Source of the DNA: Bog-532 sp963824545
Lineage (GTDB): Bacteria > Actinomycetota > Actinomycetes > Streptosporangiales > Streptosporangiaceae
Reading direction: 5' to 3'
Assembly (NCBI GenBank): GCA_963824545.1
Contig: CAWGPP010000016.1
Coordinates: 46,559-110,558, forward strand
Length of the DNA: 64,000 nt
The translations under genes were made by a program, and so were the position numbers. Below the pieces are notes generated by a model, which saw nothing but the letters and a program-made list of their open reading frames with translations, was not told the origin of the DNA and did not search any database. This document shows, one piece after another, positions 34,481-43,891 of the stretch (position 1 is its first letter; each line of letters starts with the position of its first letter).

Positions 34481-35650
34481 TCACACGCCGGCGAACGCGC
34501 CGTCCAGGTCGCTGGCGGCCAGCACCCCGTAGACCTGGCCGGTCGGCTCCACCACCAGGTACTCGCTGGCGGGCGCCTTGCGGACCGCGTCGATCAGCGC
34601 CATCCCGCTCAGGTCGGCGGGCAGCACGAGGCCGGGATCGAGCGTGCGGGCCAGCGTGCCGGCCTCGATCCACGGGCGGCGCTCCGGCGGCGTCGCCATC
34701 ACCGCCGACTCGTTCACGATGGCGATCGGGGCGTTGTCGTGGTCCACCACGACCAGGGCGCGCGCGTTGGTCTCGTCGGCCCGCCGGATCGCCTCGGCCA
34801 GCGGGAGGCTCGCGGAGATGGGGATCGCCTTGCGGGCCAGCCGCCGCGCCTGGATGCCCGGCAGCCGCTCCCGTACCCGGGTCGCCCTGATCGACTGGCC
34901 GGCGCCGACCCACATGAACCCGGCGATGAACAGCAGCCACAGCATGCTCATCAGGTCCTCGCTGCGGCCGTTGGCCATGGCGTAGCCGAACGGCACGATG
35001 ACCAGCCCCACGGCCAGCACCCGGCCCGCCCAGGCCGCCACGATGGTGGCCGTGCCCGGCCGCCCGGTGACCTTCCAGACGACGGCCCGCAGCATCCGGC
35101 CGCCGTCCAGCGGCAGGCCAGGGAGCAGGTTGAAGAGCCCGACGACGAGGTTGGCCCAGCGCAGCTGGCTGACGATGACCCAGCCGATGGTCCCGGCGGG
35201 GACCACCTTCATCAGGCCGTAGCCGACGGCCGCCAGGACCAGCGAGAGGGCGGGGCCGGCCGCGGAGACGGTGAACTCCCGGCCCGGTGTCTGCGGCTCG
35301 CGCTCGATCTCGGAGAGCCCGCCGAGCGGATAGAGCAGGATGCGCCGGACCGGCAGGCCATAGCCGCGGGCGACGAGCGAGTGGCTGAGCTCGTGCACCA
35401 GGACGGACAGGTACAGCAGCACGACGAAGGCGGCGGCCACCACGTAGCGGGTGCTGCCGCTGAACGTCCCGGCCAGGTCGTTGGCGTAGATGACGATGAA
35501 CACGCCCGCGATCACGAACCAGTACGGCGAGATGATCACCGGGATGCCGAACGGGCGCGCGATCAGGATCCCGGACCCCGGCTGCCTCGCCGGCCGCTGG
35601 TCCCGCCGGCCGGACGTCATGCCTGCCACATGACTGATGCTACGTGCCAT
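34481..35650 (-). CDS. Site-2 protease family (M50) membrane metalloprotease with CBS-like C-terminus
   Basis: 389 residues from ATG 35650 (GGAAGG six bases upstream). Zinc ligands are HELSH (86-90) and the second motif LPGLPLDGG (Asp182), both within membrane helices. Several further hydrophobic segments follow. The C-terminal about 130 residues (ISASLPLAEAIRRADETNARALVVVD, EYLVVEPTGQVYGVLAASDL) form a CBS-type pair. Members cut regulatory membrane proteins; substrate unknown. It is divergent from the nuclease at 35777. Confidence 0.9.
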   Translation of the reverse strand: MARSISHVAGMTSGRRDQRPARQPGSGILIARPFGIPVIISPYWFVIAGVFIVIYANDLAGTFSGSTRYVVAAAFVVLLYLSVLVHELSHSLVARGYGLPVRRILLYPLGGLSEIEREPQTPGREFTVSAAGPALSLVLAAVGYGLMKVVPAGTIGWVIVSQLRWANLVVGLFNLLPGLPLDGGRMLRAVVWKVTGRPGTATIVAAWAGRVLAVGLVIVPFGYAMANGRSEDLMSMLWLLFIAGFMWVGAGQSIRATRVRERLPGIQARRLARKAIPISASLPLAEAIRRADETNARALVVVDHDNAPIAIVNESAVMATPPERRPWIEAGTLARTLDPGLVLPADLSGMALIDAVRKAPASEYLVVEPTGQVYGVLAASDLDGAFAGV

Positions 35651-35764
35651 CACGGGCCTTCCGGCCGCCGAAAGGCCGCCGAAAGGCCAAGGAGGCCGGC
35701 CGCGGCCGGCCGCAGCGGGCCGCGGGCACCCGGGCAAACCCGCCCGAGTGTCGGTGCCTTCCCC

Positions 35765-35770
35765 TACGCT
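35765..35770 (+). promoter_or_regulatory. Candidate leaderless -10 element for RecB-family gene
   Basis: TACGCT ends six bases before GTG 35777 and no ribosome site is present, so transcription would start at or near the start codon. The same hexamer at the same distance precedes the RecD2-like gene (55183-55188). Confidence 0.4.
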
Positions 35771-35776
35771 CGTGGC

Positions 35777-36685
35777 GTGGATGAACTCGTCGCGGTGGAG
35801 ATCGCCGATCCGGTGCCCCCGGAGGAGGGCTCGGAGGCGCCCCGCGGGCCGGCCCTGTCGCCGTCCCGCGCCGCTGACTTCATGACCTGCCCGCTGCTCT
35901 ACCGGTTCCGGGTGATCGACAAGCTGCCCGAGCCGCCGAGCGCCGCGGCGGCCCGCGGCACGCTGGTGCACGCGGTGCTGGAGCGGCTCTTCGACCTCGG
36001 CGCGGCGATGCGGACCCCGGCCGCGGCGCGGTCACTGGTCCAGCCCGAATGGGACCGGCTGTCGGCGGCGCAGCCGGACCTGGCCGCCTTGTTCCCGGGC
36101 GAGGCCGAGCGGGACGCGTGGATCCGCGACGCCGCCGCGGCGGTCGACAGCTACTTCCGGCTGGAGGATCCGCGCCGCCTGGAGCCCGCGGACCGCGAGC
36201 TGTACGTGGAGGCCGAGCTGGAGTCCGGGCTCCGGCTCCGCGGCTACATCGACCGGCTCGACGTCGCCCCGGCCGGCGACATCCGGGTCGTCGACTACAA
36301 GACGGGCAAAGCGCCGCCACCGGACTTCGAGGCGCGGGCGCTGTTCCAGATGAAGTTCTACGCCCTGGTGCTGTGGCGCGCCCGCGGCCAGATCCCGCGC
36401 CTGCTCCAGCTCATGTACCTGGGCGACGGCCAGGTGGTCCGGTACGCGCCGGACGAGGCGGACCTGCGCGCCACCGAGCGGAAGGTGCAGGCGCTGTGGC
36501 AGGCCATCGAGCGGGCGCGGGCGGCCGGGGACTGGCGGCCGCGGCCCGGCCGCCTGTGCGAGTGGTGCGCGCACAAGGCGCTGTGCCCGGAGTTCGGCGG
36601 CACGCCGCCGCCGCTTCCCTCCCCGGCCCTTGGCCCGATCCCCGCCCCGGTTCTGCCGGCGGACCGGGCGGGACTCGCCGGCTGA
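35777..36685 (+). CDS. RecB-family PD-(D/E)XK nuclease
   Basis: 302 residues. SPSRAADFMTCPLLYRFRVI is the first Cys-containing motif and RGTLVHAVLERLF follows. RLRGYIDRLDV and RVVDYKTGKAP form the nuclease D...DYKTG core. Two C-terminal cysteines in LCEWCAHKALCPEF, with the early Cys, probably bind a 4Fe-4S cluster as in AddB and Cas4. It likely acts in DNA repair. GTG start with no ribosome site; the only basis is the frame and the promoter element just upstream. Confidence 0.88.
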   Translation: MDELVAVEIADPVPPEEGSEAPRGPALSPSRAADFMTCPLLYRFRVIDKLPEPPSAAAARGTLVHAVLERLFDLGAAMRTPAAARSLVQPEWDRLSAAQPDLAALFPGEAERDAWIRDAAAAVDSYFRLEDPRRLEPADRELYVEAELESGLRLRGYIDRLDVAPAGDIRVVDYKTGKAPPPDFEARALFQMKFYALVLWRARGQIPRLLQLMYLGDGQVVRYAPDEADLRATERKVQALWQAIERARAAGDWRPRPGRLCEWCAHKALCPEFGGTPPPLPSPALGPIPAPVLPADRAGLAG

Positions 36686-36834
36686 TCCTGGGCGCTCGGC
36701 CACCGGCGGAAGGCGCGAACGCGCGGGGACGGCGCCGTGCGGGCGGTTAATCCGGTCCGGAGCCTGTGCAACGATGGGGTTAAGGGGCCGCTGCCCACCC
36801 GGGTACGCGTCGAGCTAGCGCTGTCGAGGTAGGG

Positions 36835-37344
36835 ATGTCGACATACAACGCGATCGCCTGGCTGCCGCTCTGCGCCGGGCTGACAGGGATCGGACTGGTC
36901 GCGAGCTGGTTCGCGATGCGCAGACGGGGGCTGAAGGCCGGGCTTCGCGGCGCGGCCTTCTCTTTGTTGCCGCTCGCCGCGTACCTCACCGGTTCCATCG
37001 AGATGTTCTGGAAGATCGGCACGGCGATCGGCACCTTCGCGACCTCTTTCGTTTTCTCGCCGAAGGTGTGGTCGGGGGTCGGCGTGGCCGTGCTGGCCGC
37101 AGGGCTGTTCGTGGTCTCCGCCGGCGGCCGGCGCCGGAAGAGGGCCCGCAAGGCCCGCGGAGCCGTGGAGGACCCGGCGGCCCCGGGCGGGACAGCCGGC
37201 CGCCCCGGCGACGTGGCGGCCGGGAAGGGCACGGGGCGCAAGGAACTGGCCACCAAGCCCGCGCGGGCCGGGAAGGGTACCCCGGACGACGATGACGATC
37301 TGGCCGGGGTGGAAGACATTCTACGCCGGCACGGCATCACCTAG
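36835..37344 (+). CDS. Actinobacterial small membrane protein
   Basis: 169 residues. GAGGTAGGG precedes the ATG. Three hydrophobic stretches are visible (residues about 5-25, 37-52 and 82-98), followed by a charged Lys/Arg/Gly-rich tail ending in DDDDDLAGVEDILRRHGIT. The family has no assigned function. It is upstream of a related membrane gene in the same direction. Confidence 0.75.
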   Translation: MSTYNAIAWLPLCAGLTGIGLVASWFAMRRRGLKAGLRGAAFSLLPLAAYLTGSIEMFWKIGTAIGTFATSFVFSPKVWSGVGVAVLAAGLFVVSAGGRRRKRARKARGAVEDPAAPGGTAGRPGDVAAGKGTGRKELATKPARAGKGTPDDDDDLAGVEDILRRHGIT

Positions 37345-37395
37345 GGTGCCGCGGGCGTCGAAAGCGCCGGGGCCGTCAATTATTCTGGGCGCGAC

Positions 37396-38226
37396 ATGCG
37401 CGAGAGAGCGAAGACCACGGACGGCGGCGCGCCGGGGCAGCCGGGCCGGCCCGCGCGGCCGGATATGTACCGGTCGGCGCTGGCCCCGCTGACCTGGTGG
37501 GTGTGGGTGGCCTTTGCGGTCGCCAACCTGATCGACATCGCCGTGCAGGGACGTGACCGCCTCTCCGTGACGGCGGCCGCCGCGCTGCTGCTGGTGACGG
37601 CGGTCGCCTACGTCGCCGCCCTGCGTCCCCGCGTCATCGCCGACCCCAGCGGGATCGTGGTCCGCAACCCGCTGCGCGATCACCGGCTGCCCTGGCCCGC
37701 CGTGCAGCGTGTGGACCTGCGCACCGTGCTGCGGGTCCACTGCTCCTGGCAGGAAGCGCCGGGAAAAGGACGCGGCCAGCAGGATGCGCCGCGTCCGGAA
37801 ACCGTCGAGCGGGCCAGGGTCTTTCCGGCGTGGGCGCTGCAGGCGTCACCCCGCCCCAGCCCGGTGACCGGGCTCCGGGCCGGGTCCGGGCGCGACGGCG
37901 CCGCCCGCCGCCCCGCCGGCGGCTACGGCCGCCCGCCTGACCCGCCCGGCCTCGCGCACCGGAAGGAAACCGAACGGATCGCCCGGGCGCTCGACGAGCG
38001 CGCCCGCGCCGAGCGCGCCCTCGCCGGGCGCGGGCAGGCGCCGGTCACCGGGTCCGATGCCGCCGGCGTCCAGGCGGGGCCGGCGGCCGAAGGCCGGGCC
38101 CCGGCCGGCCCCGGCGGCGCGGCGAACCCGGGCCCGCCAGCGCGCCCCGTGTCCGCCTGGCACTGGCCCTCCGTCGTGGCCCTGCTGCTGACCGCCGCGC
38201 TGCTGACCGCCGCGCTCCTGGCCTGA
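37396..38226 (+). CDS. PH-like domain membrane protein
   Basis: 276 residues. Two transmembrane helices (about 30-48 and 55-75) are followed by a bacterial PH-like segment (RVIADPSGIVVRNPLRDHRLPWPAVQRVDL). Then comes a long Pro/Gly/Arg-rich linker and a last hydrophobic helix (SVVALLLTAALLTAALLA) at the C-terminus. No catalytic motif is seen. It is in the same direction as the preceding membrane protein, 51 bases away. Confidence 0.75.
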   Translation: MRERAKTTDGGAPGQPGRPARPDMYRSALAPLTWWVWVAFAVANLIDIAVQGRDRLSVTAAAALLLVTAVAYVAALRPRVIADPSGIVVRNPLRDHRLPWPAVQRVDLRTVLRVHCSWQEAPGKGRGQQDAPRPETVERARVFPAWALQASPRPSPVTGLRAGSGRDGAARRPAGGYGRPPDPPGLAHRKETERIARALDERARAERALAGRGQAPVTGSDAAGVQAGPAAEGRAPAGPGGAANPGPPARPVSAWHWPSVVALLLTAALLTAALLA

Positions 38227-38400
38227 TTCCGGGGTGCGCCCGGACGCTAGCCCACCCCCGCCGGAATCCCGCATACCGGCGTAGGTACCCTAAGCCAAGA
38301 AATTCTCCGGCGGAGCCTGGCCAAAACGGTCCATGATCCGGCGGAAGCGGACCCGGGCCAGACTTTCTCACAACGGCGCACCGGCCGATTGCTACCCAAA

Positions 38401-38605
38401 CGTAACGAACTATCGGCTAGACCGAAACATGCTCGCGACTGAGCCAGTGCCACGATAACGCAGTATCACGTACAGAATGCGATCCGGAGAGACGTCTTGG
38501 GCGTTTAGGTCGCGTCGTGATACGTAGGACCTCGATTGGCTCCAGAGCACGTCGGCGCACCCCAAACGGCCGACCGCTCCCAACGGACGAGGAGGAGCTG
38601 CCGAC
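38401..38605 (+). promoter_or_regulatory. Conserved leader of first solute-binding gene
   Basis: The 205 bases before the ATG are similar to those before the second solute-binding gene. Shared blocks are CGTAACGAACTATCGG (38401-38416) and CGCGTCGTGATAC (38511-38523), at equal distances from the start within two bases in both copies. Promoter and leader were therefore duplicated with the gene. The preceding bases 38227-38400 hold no recognisable gene. Confidence 0.5.
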
Positions 38606-40531
38606 ATGGGAGGACATCCCGAGCAGCAACGACCAGGAGGGCACTGGTGGACCGGCCGCGGGCGGTCTGGCCGCCAGGACGCTCCTGACGGGAGTGTGGC
38701 CCCCCGTGGCCGCCGGGCCCGGAAGGTAATGATCGCGGGCTGCGGCGCCGCGGCGATCGCGCTGGTGGTGGGCGCCTGCAGCAGCGGCGGCGGCTCGTCG
38801 TCGGGCGGCACGAAGGAGGCCGGCGGCACGGCCACGTACGCGCTGCCGCCGTCGACGACACCGAACTACATCTTCCCCTTTTCCAACAGCACGTACTTCA
38901 GCGTGGCAAACATTTCCTACCTGCAGGAGCTCCTGTACCGCCCGCTGTACTGGTTCGGCAACGGCACCCAGCCCACCCTCAACCCCTCCCTCAGCCTGGC
39001 TGACCAGCCGGTGTACAGCGGCAAGCAGGTCACGATCACGCTGAAGAACTACAAGTGGTCCGACGGCACCGCGGTCACCGCGCAGAACGTGCTGTTCTGG
39101 ATCAACATGATGCAGGCGGAGGCCGCGACCGAGTGGGGCGCCTTCGTGCCCGGCGGGTTCCCGACCAACGTGACCGACGTCAAGGCGACCAGCCCCACGA
39201 CGGTCACGATGACGATGAACAAGGCGTACTCGCCGACCTGGTTCACCTACAACGAGCTGAGCCAGATCACCCCGATGCCGAAGGCGTGGGACCGGACGGC
39301 GTCCGGGCCGAGCGACTGCACGACCACCGTGTCGGACTGCAAGGCCGTCTACTCCTACCTGGACAGCCAGTCCAAGAGCATGTCGACGTACGCCAGCTCG
39401 CCGGTGTGGGGCGTGGTCGACGGGCCGTGGAAGCTGACGGCCTTCAACGCCGACGGCAACGCCACGTTCGTGCCGAACAAGTCCTACTCCGGCCCGGTGA
39501 AGCCGACCCTGTCGGCGTTCAAGGAAGTGCCGTTCACCACCGAGGCGGCCGAGTACAACGTGCTCCGCTCGGGCAACGGCAGCCAGAAGCTGACCGTCGG
39601 CTACCTGCCCACCAGTGACGCCCCGAAGAAGCCCGCGAACGCGACGGTCGGCGCGAACCCGGTGCCGGGGTACACGCTCGACCCGCTGTACGGGTGGGCC
39701 ATCAACTACTTCGTGCCCAACATTGACTCCTCCACGCCGGAGGGCGCCGTCATCAAGCAGCTGTACTTCCGGCAGGCGCTGGCGTACCTGATCAACCAGG
39801 AGGCGGTCATCTCCGGCCCGCTGCGTGGCTACGGCACCGTGACGGTCGGGCCGGTCCCCTCCAATCCCGCGACGTACCTGTCCGCCCAGGGCAAGAAGGG
39901 CGACCCGTTCCCCTATGACCCCGCGAAGGCGAAGCAGTTGCTGTCCAGCCACGGCTGGAAGATCGTCCCGAACGGGACCAGCACCTGCACCAACCCGAGC
40001 CTGTGCGGCGCCGGCGTCAAGCAGGGCCAGGGCCTGTCCTTCACCCTGCCGTACGCGACCGGCACCAACTGGCAATCTGAAGAGATGACGCAGCTCAAGT
40101 CGAACGCGTCGGCGGTCGGCATCCAGCTGAGCCTGCAGCCGAAGCCGTTCAACCAGGTCACCGCGATCGGCGGCGGTGGCTGCGTCGCCACGCACGCGTC
40201 CTGTGCGTGGGACTTCGCCAACTGGGGCGCCGGCTGGATCTTCGCGCCCGACTACGAGCCCACTGGCGAGACGCTGTTCCAGAGCGGTTCGGCGGCGAAC
40301 TCGTCCGGATACAGCAACGGCCAGAACGACAGCCTGATCCAGCAGACGCTGACCAGCAGCTCGCTCACGCCGCTGTACAACTGGCAGGATTACCTGCAGA
40401 CGCAGCTTCCCGAGATGTGGCAGCCGAACGGCGTCTATCTGCTGGAGGAGTACGCCAGCAACCTGCACGGCTTCACCCCGCAGGCGCCGACGCTGAACCT
40501 CACCCCGGAAAACTGGTACTTCACCAAGTGA
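38606..40531 (+). CDS. ABC transporter solute-binding lipoprotein, family 5 (copy A)
   Basis: 641 residues. The signal region ends with lipobox VGAC and the modified residue is Cys58. The mature protein is a family 5 (peptide/nickel type) binding protein: GGTATYALPPSTTPNYIFPF, LYRPLYWFG, and LKNYKWSDGTAVTAQNVLFW are typical. An unusual 40-residue arm precedes the signal peptide but is conserved in copy B; ATG 38729 would remove it. GGAG lies eight bases before ATG 38606. It delivers ligand, probably a peptide, to the permeases at 42935 and 43888. Confidence 0.92.
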   Translation: MGGHPEQQRPGGHWWTGRGRSGRQDAPDGSVAPRGRRARKVMIAGCGAAAIALVVGACSSGGGSSSGGTKEAGGTATYALPPSTTPNYIFPFSNSTYFSVANISYLQELLYRPLYWFGNGTQPTLNPSLSLADQPVYSGKQVTITLKNYKWSDGTAVTAQNVLFWINMMQAEAATEWGAFVPGGFPTNVTDVKATSPTTVTMTMNKAYSPTWFTYNELSQITPMPKAWDRTASGPSDCTTTVSDCKAVYSYLDSQSKSMSTYASSPVWGVVDGPWKLTAFNADGNATFVPNKSYSGPVKPTLSAFKEVPFTTEAAEYNVLRSGNGSQKLTVGYLPTSDAPKKPANATVGANPVPGYTLDPLYGWAINYFVPNIDSSTPEGAVIKQLYFRQALAYLINQEAVISGPLRGYGTVTVGPVPSNPATYLSAQGKKGDPFPYDPAKAKQLLSSHGWKIVPNGTSTCTNPSLCGAGVKQGQGLSFTLPYATGTNWQSEEMTQLKSNASAVGIQLSLQPKPFNQVTAIGGGGCVATHASCAWDFANWGAGWIFAPDYEPTGETLFQSGSAANSSGYSNGQNDSLIQQTLTSSSLTPLYNWQDYLQTQLPEMWQPNGVYLLEEYASNLHGFTPQAPTLNLTPENWYFTK

Positions 40532-40567
40532 TCAAGATTTACGCGCACGGCTGCGCCGTGGCCGCGG

Positions 40568-40605
40568 CGGAGCCGCGGCCACGGCGGAGCCGCGGCCACG
40601 GCGGA
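40568..40605. repeat. 17-bp GC-rich tandem repeat
   Basis: CGGAGCCGCGGCCACGG occurs twice in tandem (40568-40584 and 40585-40601) with a partial third unit. It lies between the two solute-binding genes, 36 bases after the first stop, and could form hairpins. No gene is present from 40532 to 40911. Confidence 0.7.
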
Positions 40606-40708
40606 GCGGCGGAGCGGGGGCACGGGGTTCGCCAACGACGTGTGGTGCGCCCGGGAGGGTCGGGGGGCACCGTCCTCTGGCGATATCCCGGGGCAACAGC
40701 TACGGAAA

Positions 40709-40911
40709 CGTAACAAACTATCGGCCGTACTGAAACATATTCGCTGCACAGAGGGTGTCACTATAACGCAGCTGTCACGAGCAGGAGCGATCCCCGGACG
40801 ACGTTTGGGGGTCACGCTCGCGTCGTGATACTTAGGACATCGACCCGCATCAGAGCATGTCGGCGCGCCCCAGCGGCCGACCGCTCCCGACGACCAGAAG
40901 GAGCTTGCCGC
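40709..40911 (+). promoter_or_regulatory. Conserved leader of second solute-binding gene
   Basis: CGTAACAAACTATCGG (40709-40724) and CGCGTCGTGATAC (40819-40831) match the leader of the upstream paralog in sequence and spacing. Each paralog thus seems to have its own promoter and similar control. Confidence 0.5.
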
Positions 40912-42840
40912 ATGGGAGGACATCCCCAGCAGCAACGAGCACGACGGCTTTGGTTCACCGGCCGTACGCAGGCCGGTAACCAGGAAATTCCCGGCGGGCG
41001 ACGCCCGGGCGGGGGCCATCGGGCTCGCATGACCATGATCGCGGGCTGTGGTGCCGCGGCGATCGCGCTGGTGGCAGCCGCCTGCGGGAGCGGCGGCGGC
41101 TCGTCGTCGGGCGGCACGAAGGAGGCCGGCGGCACGGCCACGTACGCGCTGCCGCCGTCGACGACGCCGAACTACATCTTCCCCTTCGCCAACAGCACGT
41201 ACTTCAGCGTGGCAAACATTTCCTACCTGCAGGACTTCCTGTACCGCCCGCTGTACTGGTTCGGCAACGGCAACCAGCCCACGGTCAACCCCTCCCTCAG
41301 CGTGGCCGACCAGCCGGTGTACAACGGCAAGGAGGTCACGATCACGCTGAAGAACTACAAGTGGTCCGACGGCACCGCGGTCACCGCGCAGAACGTGCTG
41401 TTCTGGATCAACATGATGCAGGCGGAGGCCTCGACCGAGTGGGGCGCCTTCGTGCCCGGCGGGTTCCCGACCAACGTGACCAACGTCAAGGCGACCAGCC
41501 CCACGACGGTCACGATGACGATGAACAAGGCGTACTCGCCGACCTGGTTCACCTACAACGAGCTGAGCCAGATCACCCCGATCCCCAAGGCGTGGGACCG
41601 GACGGCGTCCGGGCCGAGCGACTGCACGACCACCGTGTCGGACTGCAAGGCCGTCTACTCCTACCTGGACAGCCAGTCCAAGAGCATGTCGACGTACGCC
41701 AGCTCGCCGGTGTGGGGCGTGGTCGACGGGCCGTGGAAGCTGACGGCCTTCAACGCCGACGGCAACGCCACGTTCGTGCCGAACAAGTCCTACTCCGGCC
41801 CGGTGAAGCCAACCCTGTCGGCGTTCAAGGAAGTGCCGTTCACCACCGAGCCGGCCGAGTACAACGTGCTCCGCTCGGGCAACGGCAGCCAGAAGATCAG
41901 CGTCGGCTACCTGCCCACCAGTGACGCCCCGAAGAAGCCCGCCGACGCCACGGTGGGCGCGAACCCCGTCCCTGGCTACACGCTCGACCCGCTCTACTCG
42001 TGGGGCATCAACTACTTCGTCCCCAATATCAACTCCACCACCCCGGAGGGCCAGGTCATCAAGCAGCTGTACTTCCGGCAGGCGCTGGAGTACCTGATCA
42101 ACCAGGAGGCGGTCATCTCCGGCCCGCTGCGCGGCTACGGCACCGTGACGGTAGGGCCGATCGGCTCCCAGCCGGTGACCAGTTACCTGTCGTCCAAGGG
42201 CAGGCAGGGCGACCAGTTCCCCTATGACCCCGCGAAGGCGAAGCAGTTGCTGTCCAGCCACGGCTGGAAGGTCGTCCCGAACGGGACCAGCACCTGCACC
42301 AACCCGAGCCTGTGCGGCGCCGGCGTCAAGCAGGGCCAGGGCCTGTCCTTCACCCTGCCGTACGCGACCGGCATCAACTGGATCGATTCGGAGATGACCC
42401 AGCTCAAGTCGAACGCCTCGCAGGTCGGCATCAACCTCAACCTGGAGCCGAAGCCGTTCAACCAGGTCACCGCGATCGGCGGCGGTGGCTGCGTCGCCAC
42501 GCACGCGTCCTGCGCGTGGGACTTCGCCAACTGGGGCGGCGGCTGGATCTTCGCGCCCGACTACGAGCCGACCGGTGAAACGCTGTTCCAGAGCGGTTCG
42601 GCGGCGAACTCGTCCGGGTACTCCAACAGCCAGAACGACAGCCTGATCCAGCAGACGCTGACCAGCAGCTCGCTCACGCCGCTGTACAACTGGCAGGATT
42701 ACCTGCAGACACAGCTCCCCGAGATGTGGCAGGAGAACGGTGTCTACGAGCTGATCGAGATCGCCAGCAACCTGCACGGCGTCACCCCGCAGGCTCCGAC
42801 GCTGAACCTCACCCCGGAAAACTGGTATTTCACCAAGTGA
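40912..42840 (+). CDS. ABC transporter solute-binding lipoprotein, family 5 (copy B)
   Basis: 642 residues, highly similar to copy A over the whole length, with lipobox Cys58 in VAAAC. Differences concentrate in the N-terminal arm and a few surface segments (for example INWIDSEMTQ versus NWQSEEMTQ), which may shift ligand preference. The stop is followed by TGATCAAGATTTACG, as in copy A, so the duplicated unit includes 3' sequence. GGAG lies eight bases upstream. Confidence 0.92.
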   Translation: MGGHPQQQRARRLWFTGRTQAGNQEIPGGRRPGGGHRARMTMIAGCGAAAIALVAAACGSGGGSSSGGTKEAGGTATYALPPSTTPNYIFPFANSTYFSVANISYLQDFLYRPLYWFGNGNQPTVNPSLSVADQPVYNGKEVTITLKNYKWSDGTAVTAQNVLFWINMMQAEASTEWGAFVPGGFPTNVTNVKATSPTTVTMTMNKAYSPTWFTYNELSQITPIPKAWDRTASGPSDCTTTVSDCKAVYSYLDSQSKSMSTYASSPVWGVVDGPWKLTAFNADGNATFVPNKSYSGPVKPTLSAFKEVPFTTEPAEYNVLRSGNGSQKISVGYLPTSDAPKKPADATVGANPVPGYTLDPLYSWGINYFVPNINSTTPEGQVIKQLYFRQALEYLINQEAVISGPLRGYGTVTVGPIGSQPVTSYLSSKGRQGDQFPYDPAKAKQLLSSHGWKVVPNGTSTCTNPSLCGAGVKQGQGLSFTLPYATGINWIDSEMTQLKSNASQVGINLNLEPKPFNQVTAIGGGGCVATHASCAWDFANWGGGWIFAPDYEPTGETLFQSGSAANSSGYSNSQNDSLIQQTLTSSSLTPLYNWQDYLQTQLPEMWQENGVYELIEIASNLHGVTPQAPTLNLTPENWYFTK

Positions 42841-42934
42841 TCAAGATTTACGTGGATGGCTCCGCCGCAGCCGCGGCGGGACGGGGGTGCCGGGTCCGCC
42901 CGGCGCCCCCGTCGGCACGGCAGAGGGGATCACG

Positions 42935-43891
42935 TTGATAGCTTTTTTCGTGCGGCGCCTGCTCCAGGCGGTCATCGTGATCTTCCTGGTCACGCTGATC
43001 ACCTTCGCCCTGCTCCGGTCGATCCCGGGAAACGTCGCCATCGCCATCCTGGGGCCCACCGCCTACCGCAACCCCGCGATCATCGCCCAGTTCGACGCGC
43101 AGTACGGCTTCAACAAGCCGTGGTTCGCGCAGTACTTCCTCTGGCTGGGGCACCTGCTGCAGGGCAACCTCGGCTATTCCTGGAAGCTCAACCAGAGCGT
43201 CACGTCCCTGCTCGGCAGCCACCTGCCGAAGACCATCATCCTGGTCGGGATCTCCACGATCCTCGCGCTCATCGTGGCCATCCCGATCGGCGTGTGGCAG
43301 GCGGTCCGGCGCAACAAGGCGGTGGACTACACGTTCACCTCGCTGTCCTTCCTGTTCTACGCGGCACCGACCTTCTTCGTCGGCACGGTCCTGATCATGG
43401 TGTTCTCCGACCAGCTGCACCTGTTCGGCGCCGAAGGCCCGCAGGGCGGCCTGGTCAGCGACTTCACCGACTGGAAAGACCTCACGCTGCCCGTCGTTAC
43501 CCTGGCCCTGGTGACGTTCGCGCTGTTCAGCCGGTACATGCGGTCCTCGGTGCTGGACAACATCACCGAGGATTACGTGCGCACGGCGCGGGCCAAGGGG
43601 GCCTCCGAACGGAGGGTGCTTATCCGGCACGTGCTGCGCAACTCGCTGATCCCGATCGCGACGCTGGTCGGGCTCAACCTCCCGCTCATCGTCTCCGGCG
43701 CGCTCATCACCGAGGCCGTTTTCAACTACCCGGGTATGGGGTACCTGTTCTACCAATCGGCACTGAACCAGGACTACCCCGTGCTCCTGGGCGTCCTGAT
43801 CGTGGTCGCGATCGCGACCGTGATCGGGTCGCTGCTGGCCGACATCGCGTACGCGGTGCTCGATCCCCGTGTGAGGTACGTGAGCTCATGA
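42935..43891 (+). CDS. Peptide-type ABC transporter permease 1 (DppB-like)
   Basis: 318 residues from TTG 42935 (GAGGGG six bases upstream); GTG 42887 is the alternative. Six hydrophobic helices are visible. The EAA loop is in YVRTARAKGASERRVLIRHVLRNS, which contacts the ATPase. The N-terminal FFVRRLLQAVIVIFLVTLITF is the typical first helix of the DppB group. It pairs with the next gene, whose start overlaps its stop (ATGA). Confidence 0.92.
   Translation: MIAFFVRRLLQAVIVIFLVTLITFALLRSIPGNVAIAILGPTAYRNPAIIAQFDAQYGFNKPWFAQYFLWLGHLLQGNLGYSWKLNQSVTSLLGSHLPKTIILVGISTILALIVAIPIGVWQAVRRNKAVDYTFTSLSFLFYAAPTFFVGTVLIMVFSDQLHLFGAEGPQGGLVSDFTDWKDLTLPVVTLALVTFALFSRYMRSSVLDNITEDYVRTARAKGASERRVLIRHVLRNSLIPIATLVGLNLPLIVSGALITEAVFNYPGMGYLFYQSALNQDYPVLLGVLIVVAIATVIGSLLADIAYAVLDPRVRYVSS

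Noticed and set aside
34421..36685. 754-residue plus-strand frame covering the M50 gene and the nuclease
   Set aside because: Only the last 302 residues are homologous to anything; the first part is antisense to the protease.
40435..42777. 780-residue minus-strand open frame opposite the second solute-binding gene
   Set aside because: Same kind of shadow; the plus strand has lipobox, family motifs and a ribosome site.
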